Origin: Platerodrilus igneus
Taxonomy: Eukaryota; Arthropoda; Insecta; Coleoptera; Lycidae
Assembly: GCA_036346225.1 (NCBI GenBank)
Contig: JARFIW010001342.1
Span: forward strand, 124,001-188,000
Direction of reading: 5' to 3'
DNA length: 64,000 bases
Made by a program: the position numbers and the translations under genes. This document shows, in pieces, positions 43,621 through 53,460 of the stretch (positions are counted from its first letter, which is position 1; every line of letters begins with the position of its first letter). Below the pieces are notes generated by a model. The model was given only the letters and a program-made list of their open reading frames with translations. It had not been told where the DNA came from and made no database searches.

Positions 43621-45015
43621 AAGTTGTATGCTGAAATAACACAACAGTCCAATTTATACTCAGCTCAAATTTCAGCAGACCATCCAGATAGTTTGACTTT
43701 AGTGGACATTAAAAAATATATAGGTTTTTGCGTATTGATGTCTGTCATACATCTTCCAAGTACCTGGAGCTATTGGTTTAAATCAATTGGTATAGAAATT
43801 ATAAAGCAAATGTTGCCTCAAAAACATTTTGAAAATATTCGTAAAGTTTTACATTTCAATGATAATTCACATATGACAACGTGCAATGATGCAAATCACG
43901 ATAGATTGTATAAATTGCGTCCAATTATTAACTATTTATTGGAGCGATTTCAAACTGTGCCATACGAACGTGACTTATCAGTTGATGAGCAAATCTGTTC
44001 AACGAAAGTAAGAAGTTATTTGAAGCAATATATGACTGCAAAACTCCATAAATGGGGTTATAAGTTTTTTGTATTGTCAGGAGTTTTGGGATATACATAT
44101 AATTTTGAAGTATATACTGGCCAAGAAAATACAGATGAGAATAGACTAGCTTCACAACCAAATCTTGGAGCTAGCGCTATGTTGTCACAAGGCTACTTCA
44201 AAAATTACCTGAAAAAGTTAACCATCGAATTTATTTTGACAATTATTATACTACACTTCCCCTTATGGTACATCTTGCTCAAAAAGGTATTCACGCCTTA
44301 GGCACAGTTCGCAGAAACAGACTACCGGACATTGAAAAATCACCAAGAGGCAGTATGCATAAGTACATAACTACAATTGACACAACATGTGTAGTCTGGA
44401 AAGACAACAAAGTCGTAACACTTTTGTCAAACTTTTATGGATTGCTACCAGTACAAGTCCAACGAATATGATAAAACGCAAGGGAAAAAGGTTGCAGTAG
44501 ATTGCCCAATGCTAGTCAAAGAATACAATCGACATATGGGTGGGGTTGACCTAACAGATTGTCTTATTGGTAGACATAAAATTACAATAAAAACAAAGAA
44601 GTGGTATTTTCGAATGTTTTATCACCTTATAGATGTGTCATTCGTAAATGCTTGGCTACTGTACAAGCGTGTACATGCTCAACAAAGAAGTACATCAAAG
44701 TTACTAACATTATCAAATTTTCGTGTTGAAGTTGCTATGGACCTAGGATTGGCGGGCAAAGGAGTTACCAAAAAACGAGGGCGAAGATCAAATCTTGAGC
44801 AGGAGTTACAAAATAGAAAACGTCATCCGGCTTCCTATATTCCTCCACAAGGTGTACGCCAAGACCAGCTGGCACATTGGCCAATTTGGAATAGCAAACG
44901 TCTACGATGTAAACTGCTAAAATGTACAGGTTATATGCATATTGTGTGCGAGAAATGTAATGCTTCTTTATATTTTAATGCAGCTAAAAATTGTTTTAAG
45001 AAATTTCATCAATAA
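43621..45015 (+). pseudogene. piggyBac transposase, catalytic and C-terminal part
   Basis: DDE_Tnp_1_7 blocks: LVDIKKYIGFCVLMSVIHLP, FENIRKVLHFND, RDLSVDEQICSTKVRS (first Asp), KLHKWGYKFFVLSG and, after a shift near 44225, YFDNYYTTLPL (second Asp), GTVRRNRLPD, VVWKDNKVV (third Asp) and YNRHMGGVDLTD. The C-terminus holds a Cys-rich finger (CKLLKCTGYMHIVCEKC, about 44910-44965) as in PGBD4-like proteins. Breaks lie at 44301 and 44471. Confidence 0.9.
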
Positions 45016-45273
45016 ATGAAACAAACTGCATTACGTGTTGTTATATTCCGCAGATAATATGTATACCATGTAACATATATGCAACATTTTGTATTTTGGG
45101 GGTAAGCCAATATACACTCTATTATGTAAAATGGTGCATAAGTGCATCTTTATAAAATTTATAAATAAATAAACAAAATTACAACAATAGATTTTTTTTA
45201 CTACTTTTTTCGAATTTACATAATATACATTTTTTTTCAAGAAAATTAAAAAAATTGCGCACTAAAGGGTTAA

Positions 45274-45984
45274 AAGCAGGTGATTTTATGGGTTATGTTA
45301 TATATATATTGTATATAGGCGGGCCGTTGCTAAACAACCGTCGTGAATAATTTATCAATATTAAAATATTTAAGCTTGGCTTATATACTTAAGCCGTCAA
45401 ATATCTAAGTTTAACTAAAGCCAGGCTTTAGTCCTGTTTTATGAACGGTGCATATGAAATTAATACTTTAAGCAAGCTTAACACTTAAGCTTGGCTTATT
45501 TTTCTACGGTGTATATGGTCCTAAGTTATTGGTAAAATAAAATGATTTGTAATACAAAATTTTTTTAATTTTAGCGGGTATTGTATGCGCCATCTAGCGT
45601 AAAATTACTGAAGGAACGCTTCGGACGCCTTGATTTTCAAATTGTTGCGCCATCTAGCGTAAAATTACTGAAGAAAAGCGCACGTTAAATTTTCAAAACT
45701 TGTATTCAAAGATTAAAGAAGACGACCGTAGAGTGTCTGTAGAATCAAGTTATTTAAAGTAAATAAAATGATTTGTAAATAATTAATTACAAATTTTAAA
45801 ATTTTAGCGCATATTGTATATGCCATCTAGCGTAAAATTACTGAAACGAACGCTGCGACGTCATAGTTACTTTTCAAACCTGGGGATTCAAAGTTCAAAC
45901 AAGCCAAGCCGGACAATGAATGAGCGGATGGATGTGTTTGTCAATGCCATAGATTATCCACTCTAAGAGGTGGGTGGAAATCTG
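45274..45984. repeat. GCGCCATCTAGCG-type tandem block and Harbinger-like flank
   Basis: Three copies of GCCATCTAGCGTAAAATTAC start near 45589, 45648 and 45821, the last after TAGCGCATATTGTAT, also seen before the first copy. The left part (45370-45525) has TTAAGCTTGGCTTAT twice. Its end GTGTATATGGTCC before TAA could be the outer end of the Harbinger element split by piggyBac, but no matching left end was found. No gene. Confidence 0.6.
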
Positions 45985-46192
45985 TCATTACTATAATATT
46001 TTATTATACTGCGGTGTATTTTTACATGCGTTTTTTCACTATCAACTTGCACAATAACTGATCTATTATGGCGCCCGTTTTTGCCCCATGTAAAAACTTA
46101 AAACCCTTTTTAAAAACCCTGCACGTCATAGCATTTGCAAGAACAAAAATAAAAGCTTTTACTACATAAGTGTTTAGCTAAATACATATCCG

Positions 46193-46467
46193 TTTTTTTT
46201 TTTTTATAGTGGTAAAAGATTTTATATCCGCTGTGTGGGACTCTTCCTTGCCGGAGCAAGGACATACCCCCACTAAAAATCCACTTTGGTGTCGGACTAG
46301 AGATCCCTTGTCAAAGGACGTTTATAGGAATCCCGTGACTAGCGTAACTGGACTAGGTCCTTCACCGCCGTCGCGATTGGAAATAACATGGCGTTACGCT
46401 CAGTTTATTCCTTTCGGACGTCTGATGGAATCGCAGCAATTTTCATTGCCGGACCATCGCATTGGGT
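46193..46467 (-). repeat. SINE-like retroposon with poly(A), unassigned
   Basis: On -, it ends in a run of A (poly-T 46193-46205 on +) and is flanked by ACATATCCG / ACATATGCG (46184-46192, 46468-46476). Copy A lacks it. Body blocks include GGTGAAGGACCTAGTCC, GGGATCTCTAGTCCGAC and GGGGGTATGTCCTTG. I do not recognise the family; it may be the 3' end of a LINE. Confidence 0.65.
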
Positions 46468-46897
46468 ACATATGCGTAACAATTTCATTTATAACTTAAC
46501 ATGAATCATCTTACTATATTTATGTGTGAACGATTTCTAACTTTTAAAAATCTGTTTTATTATTTCTAGTATTATAGTATGACACGCAGATGGCAGAACT
46601 TAACGCATAGAATGTCCACCTCTACGCTGCCGGATTAAATGTAACGAAACTAGATATTGACAAAAAAAAGCGCCAGATATATATAACTTACTGGATTCAA
46701 TAGGTATATGGAACGAGGCATATTTTTAAGTTATGCAACCCGCAAGAGCAATAAATCTCCACCCTTGTTTTACTTATGGAAGTAAATGAAAATTCAAATT
46801 TAAATTAGATATTTTATTATTTTATATATTTATTACAAGTTTAACAGATACATAACTCAGTTAGAGAGTGGGAATTAATTACAATGTCTATATGGAT

Positions 46898-46937
46898 CAG
46901 AGACTAGTTACCAAGTTACTTTGGTAACTAGTCTCTG
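46898..46937. repeat. 40-bp palindromic insertion, hAT-like MITE (copy B)
   Basis: A perfect 17-bp inverted repeat CAGAGACTAGTTACCAA with a 6-base loop, between ATATGGAT duplications (46890-46897, 46938-46945). Same site as in copy A, with one substitution between copies, so it was there before the unit was duplicated. Confidence 0.78.
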
Positions 46938-47697
46938 ATATGGATTAACAGTTTTCCATAGACAACGTTAATTTATCTATGCAGTTTTCTTACTACATTA
47001 TTTGAAATAATATATTTTGCAAATTTGTTTGGAATATTAAAAATATGTCATTTTGTACTGCATTAGGGAATGACACATGACATTAAGTGAAACAGCATTA
47101 CAGACATTAGGACGATGTCAATTAATTGTAAGAGATTATTTCTAGTATAATAAGATAATAATTATTATTATATATTATTGTAGCGAGCTACTATTAACGC
47201 GTTTCACCAATTTAAAACAAGTAATAACAAAGGTCTTTATTACTCACTGTTCACAAGTCTAATTAACAATATATGCTTTATTTATAGATGTTTTCAGTCC
47301 AATTAACAATGAAGCACTATCACACTCATGCTATTTACAAGCACTAACATTTTAAACTAATTCCTTAACTACAAATCTTCTTAGCAACACTAAACACTAC
47401 TATAATTTATTTATTACACTTTTGTCTATTTATGTATTTTACAAGCTGATGGTACAATATACACGTTCACATAACACAAATTTATATTTACTCTTGGACT
47501 TCCAAAAGCTTACACATTGACATTGACATAATCTTTATTGAGTTTCAATTACAAATTTTTACTCTTAATCTAATTGGTTTTTGATTGAAATTTGGAAAAA
47601 ATTTTACATTTTTGATCTGACTATTGCGAAAATAAGTGTTTGCTTGCTGTCCTAGTGACAGCCGACTTAAGATATTTTATTTATAAACTAAACTATG

Positions 47698-49569
47698 CTA
47701 ATCTATAACTACGGTCTTGGGTCTTCTGTACTTCGTCGGTGCGGTCTCGTCGTAGTCCACGGCTGTCCTGATGAGGGGGTTGTCGTGAAGAGCCATTCCA
47801 TCGAAGGTCTTCCTTGCAGCTGCCTTGATGAATTCCACTATCGTTGGGATGTTGACGTCGGAGTGGAGCTGGTCGTTCCTCACGTACCATGGGGCGTCGA
47901 GTGCCATGCGTAGGTTCTTCGTCTGGACGGTCTGCAGCCTCTTGATGTGGGACTTGGCTGCGTAGCCCCACGCTGCCGATGCGTAGGTCATGGTCGGTCT
48001 GATGACGGTCTTGTAGAGCCTGATCTTGTTGGCGATGTCGAGCTGGCTTCTTCTGTTCAGTAGTGGATACAGGCTGGCTGTTGCTGCGTTGGCTCTGGAG
48101 GCGGTGTTGGCGATGTGGGCTCCCCAGGTGAGTCTTCGGTCGATGGTTACCCCCAAGTACTTGGCCTGCGTCTTCCATGGGATGGCTTCGTTGAAGATCC
48201 CGATGTCCTTGTCTAGTTGGTGCTTCCTCTTCGTCAGGAGTACGGCACTGCTCTTCTCCGGGTTGACGTTGATCAGCCAGGTTCGGAACCATCTCTCCAA
48301 GGCGGTGGCGGCTTCCTGGAGTCTTCTTGTCACTAACCTAGGGGCTAGCGATCTGGTGGCTACGGCGGTGTCGTCGGCGTAGAGAGACAGGTGGGTGTCG
48401 CTAGTCTTCGGAACGTCGCGAGTAAAGAGCGAGCAGAGCAGTGGTGAAAGTAGCGAGCCCTGAGGCACGCCGGCTTCCATCTGTCGGGCTGATAAACGGG
48501 AGCTGCCTATCTTCACTCGGAATCTTCTTTGGTCCAGAAACGATGCGACGAGTCTTGCCAGTCCTCGGTGGATATCCAAATCTAGAAGCTTGTAGAGAAG
48601 TTCTTGATGCCACACTCGGTCGAAGGCCTTGGAGACATCAAGGAAGATGACGCCGGTTGACTGCTTCCTGTTGAACCCATCGGTGACGAACTCCACGAGA
48701 CGCAGGATCTGGTGAACAGTTGAATGGCCGGATCTGAAAGCGAACTGCTCGTTGGGGATGCCCCCTCGCTCTTCGACTTCGTCCCGTAGCCGTCGAAGTA
48801 CGAGACCCTCCGATATCTTGCCGAGAACCGGTAGCAGGCTGATGGGGCGGTAGTTCTGCGGGAAGGTCGCAGACTGCCCAGGCTTCTGTAACAGAATTAC
48901 GTCTGCGCACTTCCAGGGTGTGGGGAAATGGCGCAGACGTAATATGGCGTTAAGTAAGGCCAGTAGCATGGCTTTCGCTCTTACCGGAAGTAGTTTGACG
49001 GCTTTGGATGGGATGCCGTCGGGACCTGGTGCCTTCCGGATCTTCGCTCTTTTGATGAGCTCCTCCAGCTCATGCGGTGTCACGTGGGGCAGGTGCTGGT
49101 CGTCTTCTTCTAGGCGGGCTAGGACAGCTCTGTCGACCCTCTCTATCCAGTCGAGGTCGGCTTCGGCGTAGTTCAGGGTGAACTGTCGTTCCAGATGGTC
49201 TGCAAAAGCTTAGGCCTTGTCCTCTTCTGTGTAGACCATCCCATTTTCTCCATGGATTGGCGGCATTGATGCTGACTTCATCTTCAGGATCTTCACCATT
49301 CTCCAGAGCGAGTGGTCGTCTTCTTCTAAGGCCTCGATCTTGATGTAGATGGCGGTTCCTCCTCCTCTTCGGTCTTGTCTGTTGTTCCAGTAGCAAACGT
49401 AGTTTGCTATTCTTGGGTTGTCGGCTTCACGGAAGTGGGTCTCGTTCACCATCACGATGTCCAGGTTGTACCTCTCTGCAAACTCGGTGAGCTGGAGCTT
49501 CTTCTCTCGGAGCCCGTTGGCGTTCCAAAACGCTACCTGTAGGGACAAAGGTTTTCGTTTGTTAGCCAT
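47698..49569 (-). pseudogene. Jockey-1 ORF2: endonuclease stub plus complete reverse transcriptase
   Basis: ATG at 49569: LQVAFWNANGLREKKLQL, DIVMVNETHF (catalytic Glu), DRRGGGTAIYIK, then a jump straight to the endonuclease-RT connector (LPHVTPHELEELIKRAKI), so about two thirds of the APE domain is deleted. One in-frame TAG at about 49210 separates the two parts. The RT (49083-47698, 461 codons) is intact: NYRPISLLPVLGKI, GVIFLDVSKAFDRVWH, AGVPQGSLLSPLLCSLF, LSLYADDTAVATRS (YADD) and a full C-terminus to RRPKTVVID. Confidence 0.93.
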
Positions 49570-49577
49570 TAACTTAC

Positions 49578-50525
49578 CTATGGTTTAAAGATGGCCACGA
49601 TGTCTGGCAGACAGCTGAACAGTGCTGTCAGGATTTCCCCCGTTGTCTTGGCTCCGGCGAGGGCAGCGTTGATCTTCTTGATGACCTCGGTAATCTTCTT
49701 TAGGTCCAAGGTGGACAGAAGGGCCATCAGCTGTCCAATTCCCATCTCTTCTTGGGCGGCGACGGCTGCAGGTGGTGTTGGTGGTGACGGCTGGGCTGCT
49801 GGCTGGACGATGGTGGCTGCAGAAGTACTTGGCCTCGGCTCCCCGCGGGTCGCCTGGGCGAAGGACACTGCAGGACTTACCTGCAGGTGGGCTTCTTGCT
49901 GGTGCTCTCGGCTGCCTGGCTGGAGCCAGCTTGGGGAAGGCTGCGCATCCTCGGTAGCTGGCTGGGTGTGCCTCCTGGCAGTTGGCGCACTTCGCTGGGA
50001 CGTCCCTGGGCTTCTTGCAGAGGGCGCTGTGGTGTTCCTCACCGCACTTGACGCAGCGAGGTGGAGCATGGCAGCGGCTCTGCGCGTGGTGGAACCTCTG
50101 GCAGCGGTGGCACTGACTCGTCGTGGGCTGTCTTCGCGGGGATTCGACACGGACCTGCAGGCGGCAGACCTGTGTTACGTCGAAAATCCCCTTGCTCGCC
50201 TTGGTGCGGTCCAGCTGTATCAGGTAGAGCGGCATGGGGCGGTGCTCACGCCCCGTCATCCTCGTGACTTTCTGGACTGGAAGGCCTTACTGGAGTAGAT
50301 CTTCTTTGATCTCTTCTTCAGAGAGATCTATGGGAAGTCCTCGGAGTACCGCTTTCAACGGTTTCTCTTCCTGCAACATGTAAGAATGATACGGTAACTT
50401 ACTTTCGGATAGCATCCTCGTGATGCTTCTGAAGTCGTCGATGGTGGTCGCTTGGATGCTGATGCCATCCTGTATGTTCTTCGCCTTGGTGAAGCCTAGT
50501 TTCTTGTTGGTGATGGTCTGGCAGA
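49578..50525 (-). pseudogene. Jockey-1 ORF1 (Gag-like), 5'-truncated
   Basis: The frame enters at the insertion edge (TNKKLGFTKAKNIQDG, then KAVLRGLPIDLSEEEIKEDL), which is the PRE_C2HC region of Jockey Gag. An amber stop follows at about 50297, then PLYLIQLDRTKASKGIFD and three zinc knuckles in 50100-49930: CHRCQRFHHAQSRC, CVKCGEEHHSALC, CANCQEAHPASYRGC. A shift near 49960 leads to the C-terminus (MALLSTLDLKKITEVIKK to LPDIVAIFKP). It binds RNA in Jockey ribonucleoprotein particles (family knowledge). Confidence 0.85.
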
Positions 50526-50936
50526 CTTAGCCAAAAGCTTAACTAATTACTTTACACGATATAATTTATTTACGACATCTAGATATAGACTAACTCTGTA
50601 CTTCATCAGCGGTCTTATATATACCCTCAATTAAATGGATGATTCATACTCCGCTACATGCTAGAAGGTTTAAGGCCTCTGTAGTATATACATTGCTTAC
50701 GGCGCTTGTGTGTTTAACGGGGTTTCCTAATAGCAGGTCGTAACATTATTATACCACTGCGGACGCTTTTGGCAGACATGGCCTAAGCTGCAAGCTAAGT
50801 GCCGGTCGTTTCTCACGCCATTCATCAGTTAACAATCTAATAAAACGCAGTCTGTTCACAGCTCAAATTCCATGTTGTTTAGAACCATTAGGCACCAGTC
50901 AGGATGATGATAAACGTCCAGACGGTATGACGCTTA

Positions 50937-51781
50937 GGCCAACTGCACCGCTTACACTTACACAACTAAGGTTCACTTACAACGTAAGTGCAACTGCACC
51001 GCATCAAATTGTCACCTTAAGTGTAACTTTAGCTAAGGTGTGATTTAAGTAACCCTTACCGTGCCCTTACTCTACAGGTTGAGGTTATGTTCAGTTCTTG
51101 TTTACAATTGGCCGGTCTGATTTTCAAGCTTTGTTGTGAAAGATTATTATGGATTTGATTTTTGGTGTAGAACTGTTTGATGAAATAGATGAATTGGAAC
51201 TAATAGAATTCGGTATTCCTAGAAATATGATTGTCAGGCAAGACTACTACAACAGCTTGCCAGATTATAAATTTTTTAAGAAATTTAGGTTAACCAAAGA
51301 AACCCTAATGTTTGTATTGCCACAAGTAGAAGATCAACTTGAATTTCCCTTGGATATGTAATCAGTTTCTTAATTTATAGCAAAGTAATGTGTTAAAATA
51401 TTTATTGTAAGAATAATAGTGTGCCACCGATTATTCAATTACTTTTTCAGTCCATATCGTCGCATCCGTCTTCTTGCATTCCATAATATTTTTATATTTC
51501 AAAATGCAGTGCATTAGAAACATTTTCTCTTCATTGCTGAAGTTTACTTTCCTTTCTCCTGAACACATAACATACTACGATTTGTGTTGATTTTACCTCT
51601 ACAACACCTTCTAAGTCACCACAAAGCTCAAATGAGGTTATGTAATTTCCTAGAAAATTGACGGTTAGGTAAGTGGCTCTTTCCACTTAACGATGCAGCA
51701 TACCTTAGAAAGTTGCCCTTAACCATCTAAAGTGGAACTTACGTATGTATCACTTAAAATGAGGTACGGTGCAGTTGGCCC
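50937..51781. mobile_element. Internally deleted PIF/Harbinger element with TTA target
   Basis: Ends GGCCAACTGCACCG and its complement CGGTGCAGTTGGCC; TTA at 50934-50936 and 51782-51784. The empty site is preserved in copy A at about 39272 (GACGCTTATCCCC). 845 bp. It keeps only the first part of a transposase (51149-51361). Confidence 0.9.
51149..51361 (+). pseudogene. HARBI1-like transposase, N-terminal exon only
   Basis: 70 codons from ATG 51149: DLIFGVELFDEIDELELIEF, DYYNSLPDYKFFKKFRLTKE and LPQVEDQLEFPLDM. It aligns in layout with the first block of the transposase at 41971-41759 (FFRRFRFTKE, then QDRLEYDI). The rest of the transposase is deleted, so the element depends on a helper. Confidence 0.75.
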
Positions 51782-51784
51782 TTA

Positions 51785-52145
51785 TCCCCTGGAAATGTGG
51801 TAAACCGGTTGTATGGGACTTCACGTGCATTGATACTTGGGCCCCTTCACACGTCAGATCCACTTCTACTTCCGCGGGTGCCACAGCTATATATGGAGAA
51901 AAAAATAAAATATCAAAATATAAACAATTAGAAAATAACTATATTTTTGTACCAATAGCAATTGAATTCGGGTGTTTTCGGTCCTATAGGTTTGAAATTT
52001 ATTAAAGTAATAGGCAAAAAAATATCCGTTGAAAATAACGGGCCACCTCATTTTTCATCCAAAACATCAGCATTGCCATTCAAAGCGGCAACGCCGCCTC
52101 TTTCTTAGGAACTTTCCCTTCCACTCATTCACTTGATGAAATAAT
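51785..52145 (+). pseudogene. Endonuclease-like domain of unknown element (copy B, right part)
   Basis: Continues from about 50790-50933 across the Harbinger insertion: IPWKCGKPVVWDFTCIDTWA, FVPIAIE, a shift near 51970, ISVENN, and then [16 protein letters not shown] and [17 protein letters not shown] ends which copy A has lost. Same domain as 39120-39535. Confidence 0.5.
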
Positions 52146-52149
52146 TACA

Positions 52150-53287
52150 ACCACAAAAATAAATAAATTCAAGTTCAAAAATCAATCTTGCAACAACAAA
52201 CCCAACTACATACCTAATCTTCATTCGCCAAAATAATCAATTCCCATCCAAACCTATTTTCTACTTGCCCTGGCCCATCAAACAATGAGTCAGAATATCC
52301 AAACAATACCACCCAATACCACACGAATCCAACCAACACTAAAGTAAACACCCCTAAAAGGAAACGTGTATTATGCGAACTACAGACAAACCACATACAT
52401 GACATTAAAATTGTGAACGAGCTTAACAAGAATAACAATGGCGGATCTCCAAAATTAACACTACATAACTTATGGGCAAACTCGTCTAACAACAAAGGTG
52501 ACGAAAAATACCTTTCATTTCATTACAGTTTTGGGAAAAACATACTAAAACTAGAATCTAATTTAGTTAAGAGAGCGACTAAACCACCAACGCAATCACT
52601 CTTACTAACAGAACCGTTGAAGTGAAATCTAAACGATCCAAAATTAAATCAATTGATGGAATATCTAGCAGCTCACACTTTTGAAAATAGAATTATATAC
52701 TTGAAACCTCGAGGTTTAATTAACCGCAACAATTACTGCTATATAAATTTAATATTGCAAGTGATTATAGCATGTCCACTTGTTTGCAGTTTATTAAAAA
52801 TCCTTTCCCAATACATGCCGTTTGCCTTCAAAAAGAAAATCTGTACACCCGCAATTGAAAGCACAAAAATCAAGAAAAGGAATATAGCACAATTATCAAC
52901 TACGACAAACCATTTGAACCATTTTGTATACACAAATTACTTTATGGTACTCGTAACAACGCTTTCGTAGAAAAAGGACGTCAAGAAGATGCGGAAGAAT
53001 TTCTGAGTTGCCTACTTAATGGTTTAAATGATGAAATACTAGAACTATTGAAGTCGATCGACAATTACGAGGCAATCGAAGATATTATACCAATAAATAT
53101 TGATCTAGATGAGGAAAAGTGAGGGATCAGACCCAAAAATAAAAACCCAACCACACGCTATACCAGAACAAGACATACTCCCATCAACGATATCTTTAGT
53201 GGGTTACTATGCACCAGAATATATAGAGCAGATGACTCAATTACGGAAAATATACAGAAATTTTTTACATTACAGCTACGTATAGAG
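52150..53287 (+). pseudogene. USP10: USP10-like retrocopy, N-terminal half of the catalytic domain
   Basis: Intronless, three frames. Upstream NELNKNNNGGSPKLTLHNLW (about 52420), then YLKPRGLINRNNYCYINLIL with the catalytic Cys box (about 52695-52760), ACPLVCSLLKIL, GRQEDAEEFLSCLLNGLNDE (about 52977), then KNKNPTTRYT, TPINDIFSGLL and QKFFTLQLRIEK. This is the order in USP10, a ubiquitin-specific protease. It stops about two thirds into the catalytic domain at about 53287, where the Jockey-2 3' end begins. Shifts at 52625, 52930 and 53122. Confidence 0.85.
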
Positions 53288-53460
53288 AAACGTATGATGT
53301 TAAAATAAAAATGTGTGGGGAAGCATTGATCATTTATTAATTAATATAACTAAGCGTAATGGCTATGAAATTTCGCATAGGTACTGTGGAGTGTTACAAA
53401 ATTAAATAGATATGTAATCATAGACAAAAACAAGTAGATAAAGAACATAATAGTGAGATT

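Larger units (their letters stand above)
42033..45269 (+). mobile_element. piggyBac element, complete with TTAA targets
   Basis: TTAA at 42029-42032 and 45270-45273; ends CCCTCTACTGCATTTTG on the left and, in complement, CCCTTTAGTGCGCAATTTT on the right. 3237 bp. Short words like TGCATATATGCA recur at 42050, 42400, 42460, 45070 and 45130, that is, only in the ends. The transposase lies between (42518-45015). A 300-bp insert at 43307-43620 and several shifts make it non-autonomous. Confidence 0.9.
47513..50530 (-). mobile_element. Jockey-clade LINE (Jockey-1), 5'-truncated and internally deleted
   Basis: 3018 bp on - with an 11-bp exact duplication CCAAAAGCTTA (47502-47512, 50531-50541). Contains the end of ORF1, an ORF2 lacking most of the endonuclease, a 3' untranslated region and a short TGTCAATGTCAATG tail. 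It is clearly GC-richer than everything around it and nearly free of stops, so it is a recent arrival. Confidence 0.92.
47180..50740 (-). repeat. Solo LTR of gypsy-1 split by Jockey-1 (copy B)
   Basis: Right end TGTTACGACC on - near 50738, left end GCTACA near 47180, TTAT on both sides. The Jockey insertion at 47513-50530 duplicates CCAAAAGCTTA. The LTR lacks the tandem 0.5-kb units of copy A. Confidence 0.82.
45985..52145 (+). repeat. Composite unit, copy B (R repeat, solo LTR, endonuclease-like piece)
   Basis: Second copy of the unit at 32270-39565. Insertions private to this copy: SINE-like retroposon 46193-46467, Jockey-1 47513-50530, Harbinger derivative 50937-51781. Shared with copy A: the 40-bp palindrome, the reverse solo LTR in the same TTAT site, and the frame with DGMTLIPWKCGK. 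Confidence 0.82.

Noticed and set aside
45031..45240. 69-codon ORF on -
   Set aside because: Falls in the piggyBac 3' end, AT-rich, no domain.
46209..46499. 96-codon ORF
   Set aside because: Lies across the poly-A-tailed retroposon and R; antisense to the retroposon.
48026..49171. Several ORFs on + opposite Jockey-1 RT
   Set aside because: Shadows of the 461-codon RT frame, no domain of their own.
49591..50298. 235-codon ORF on + opposite Jockey-1 ORF1
   Set aside because: Antisense shadow of a GC-rich coding region; the - strand has three zinc knuckles.
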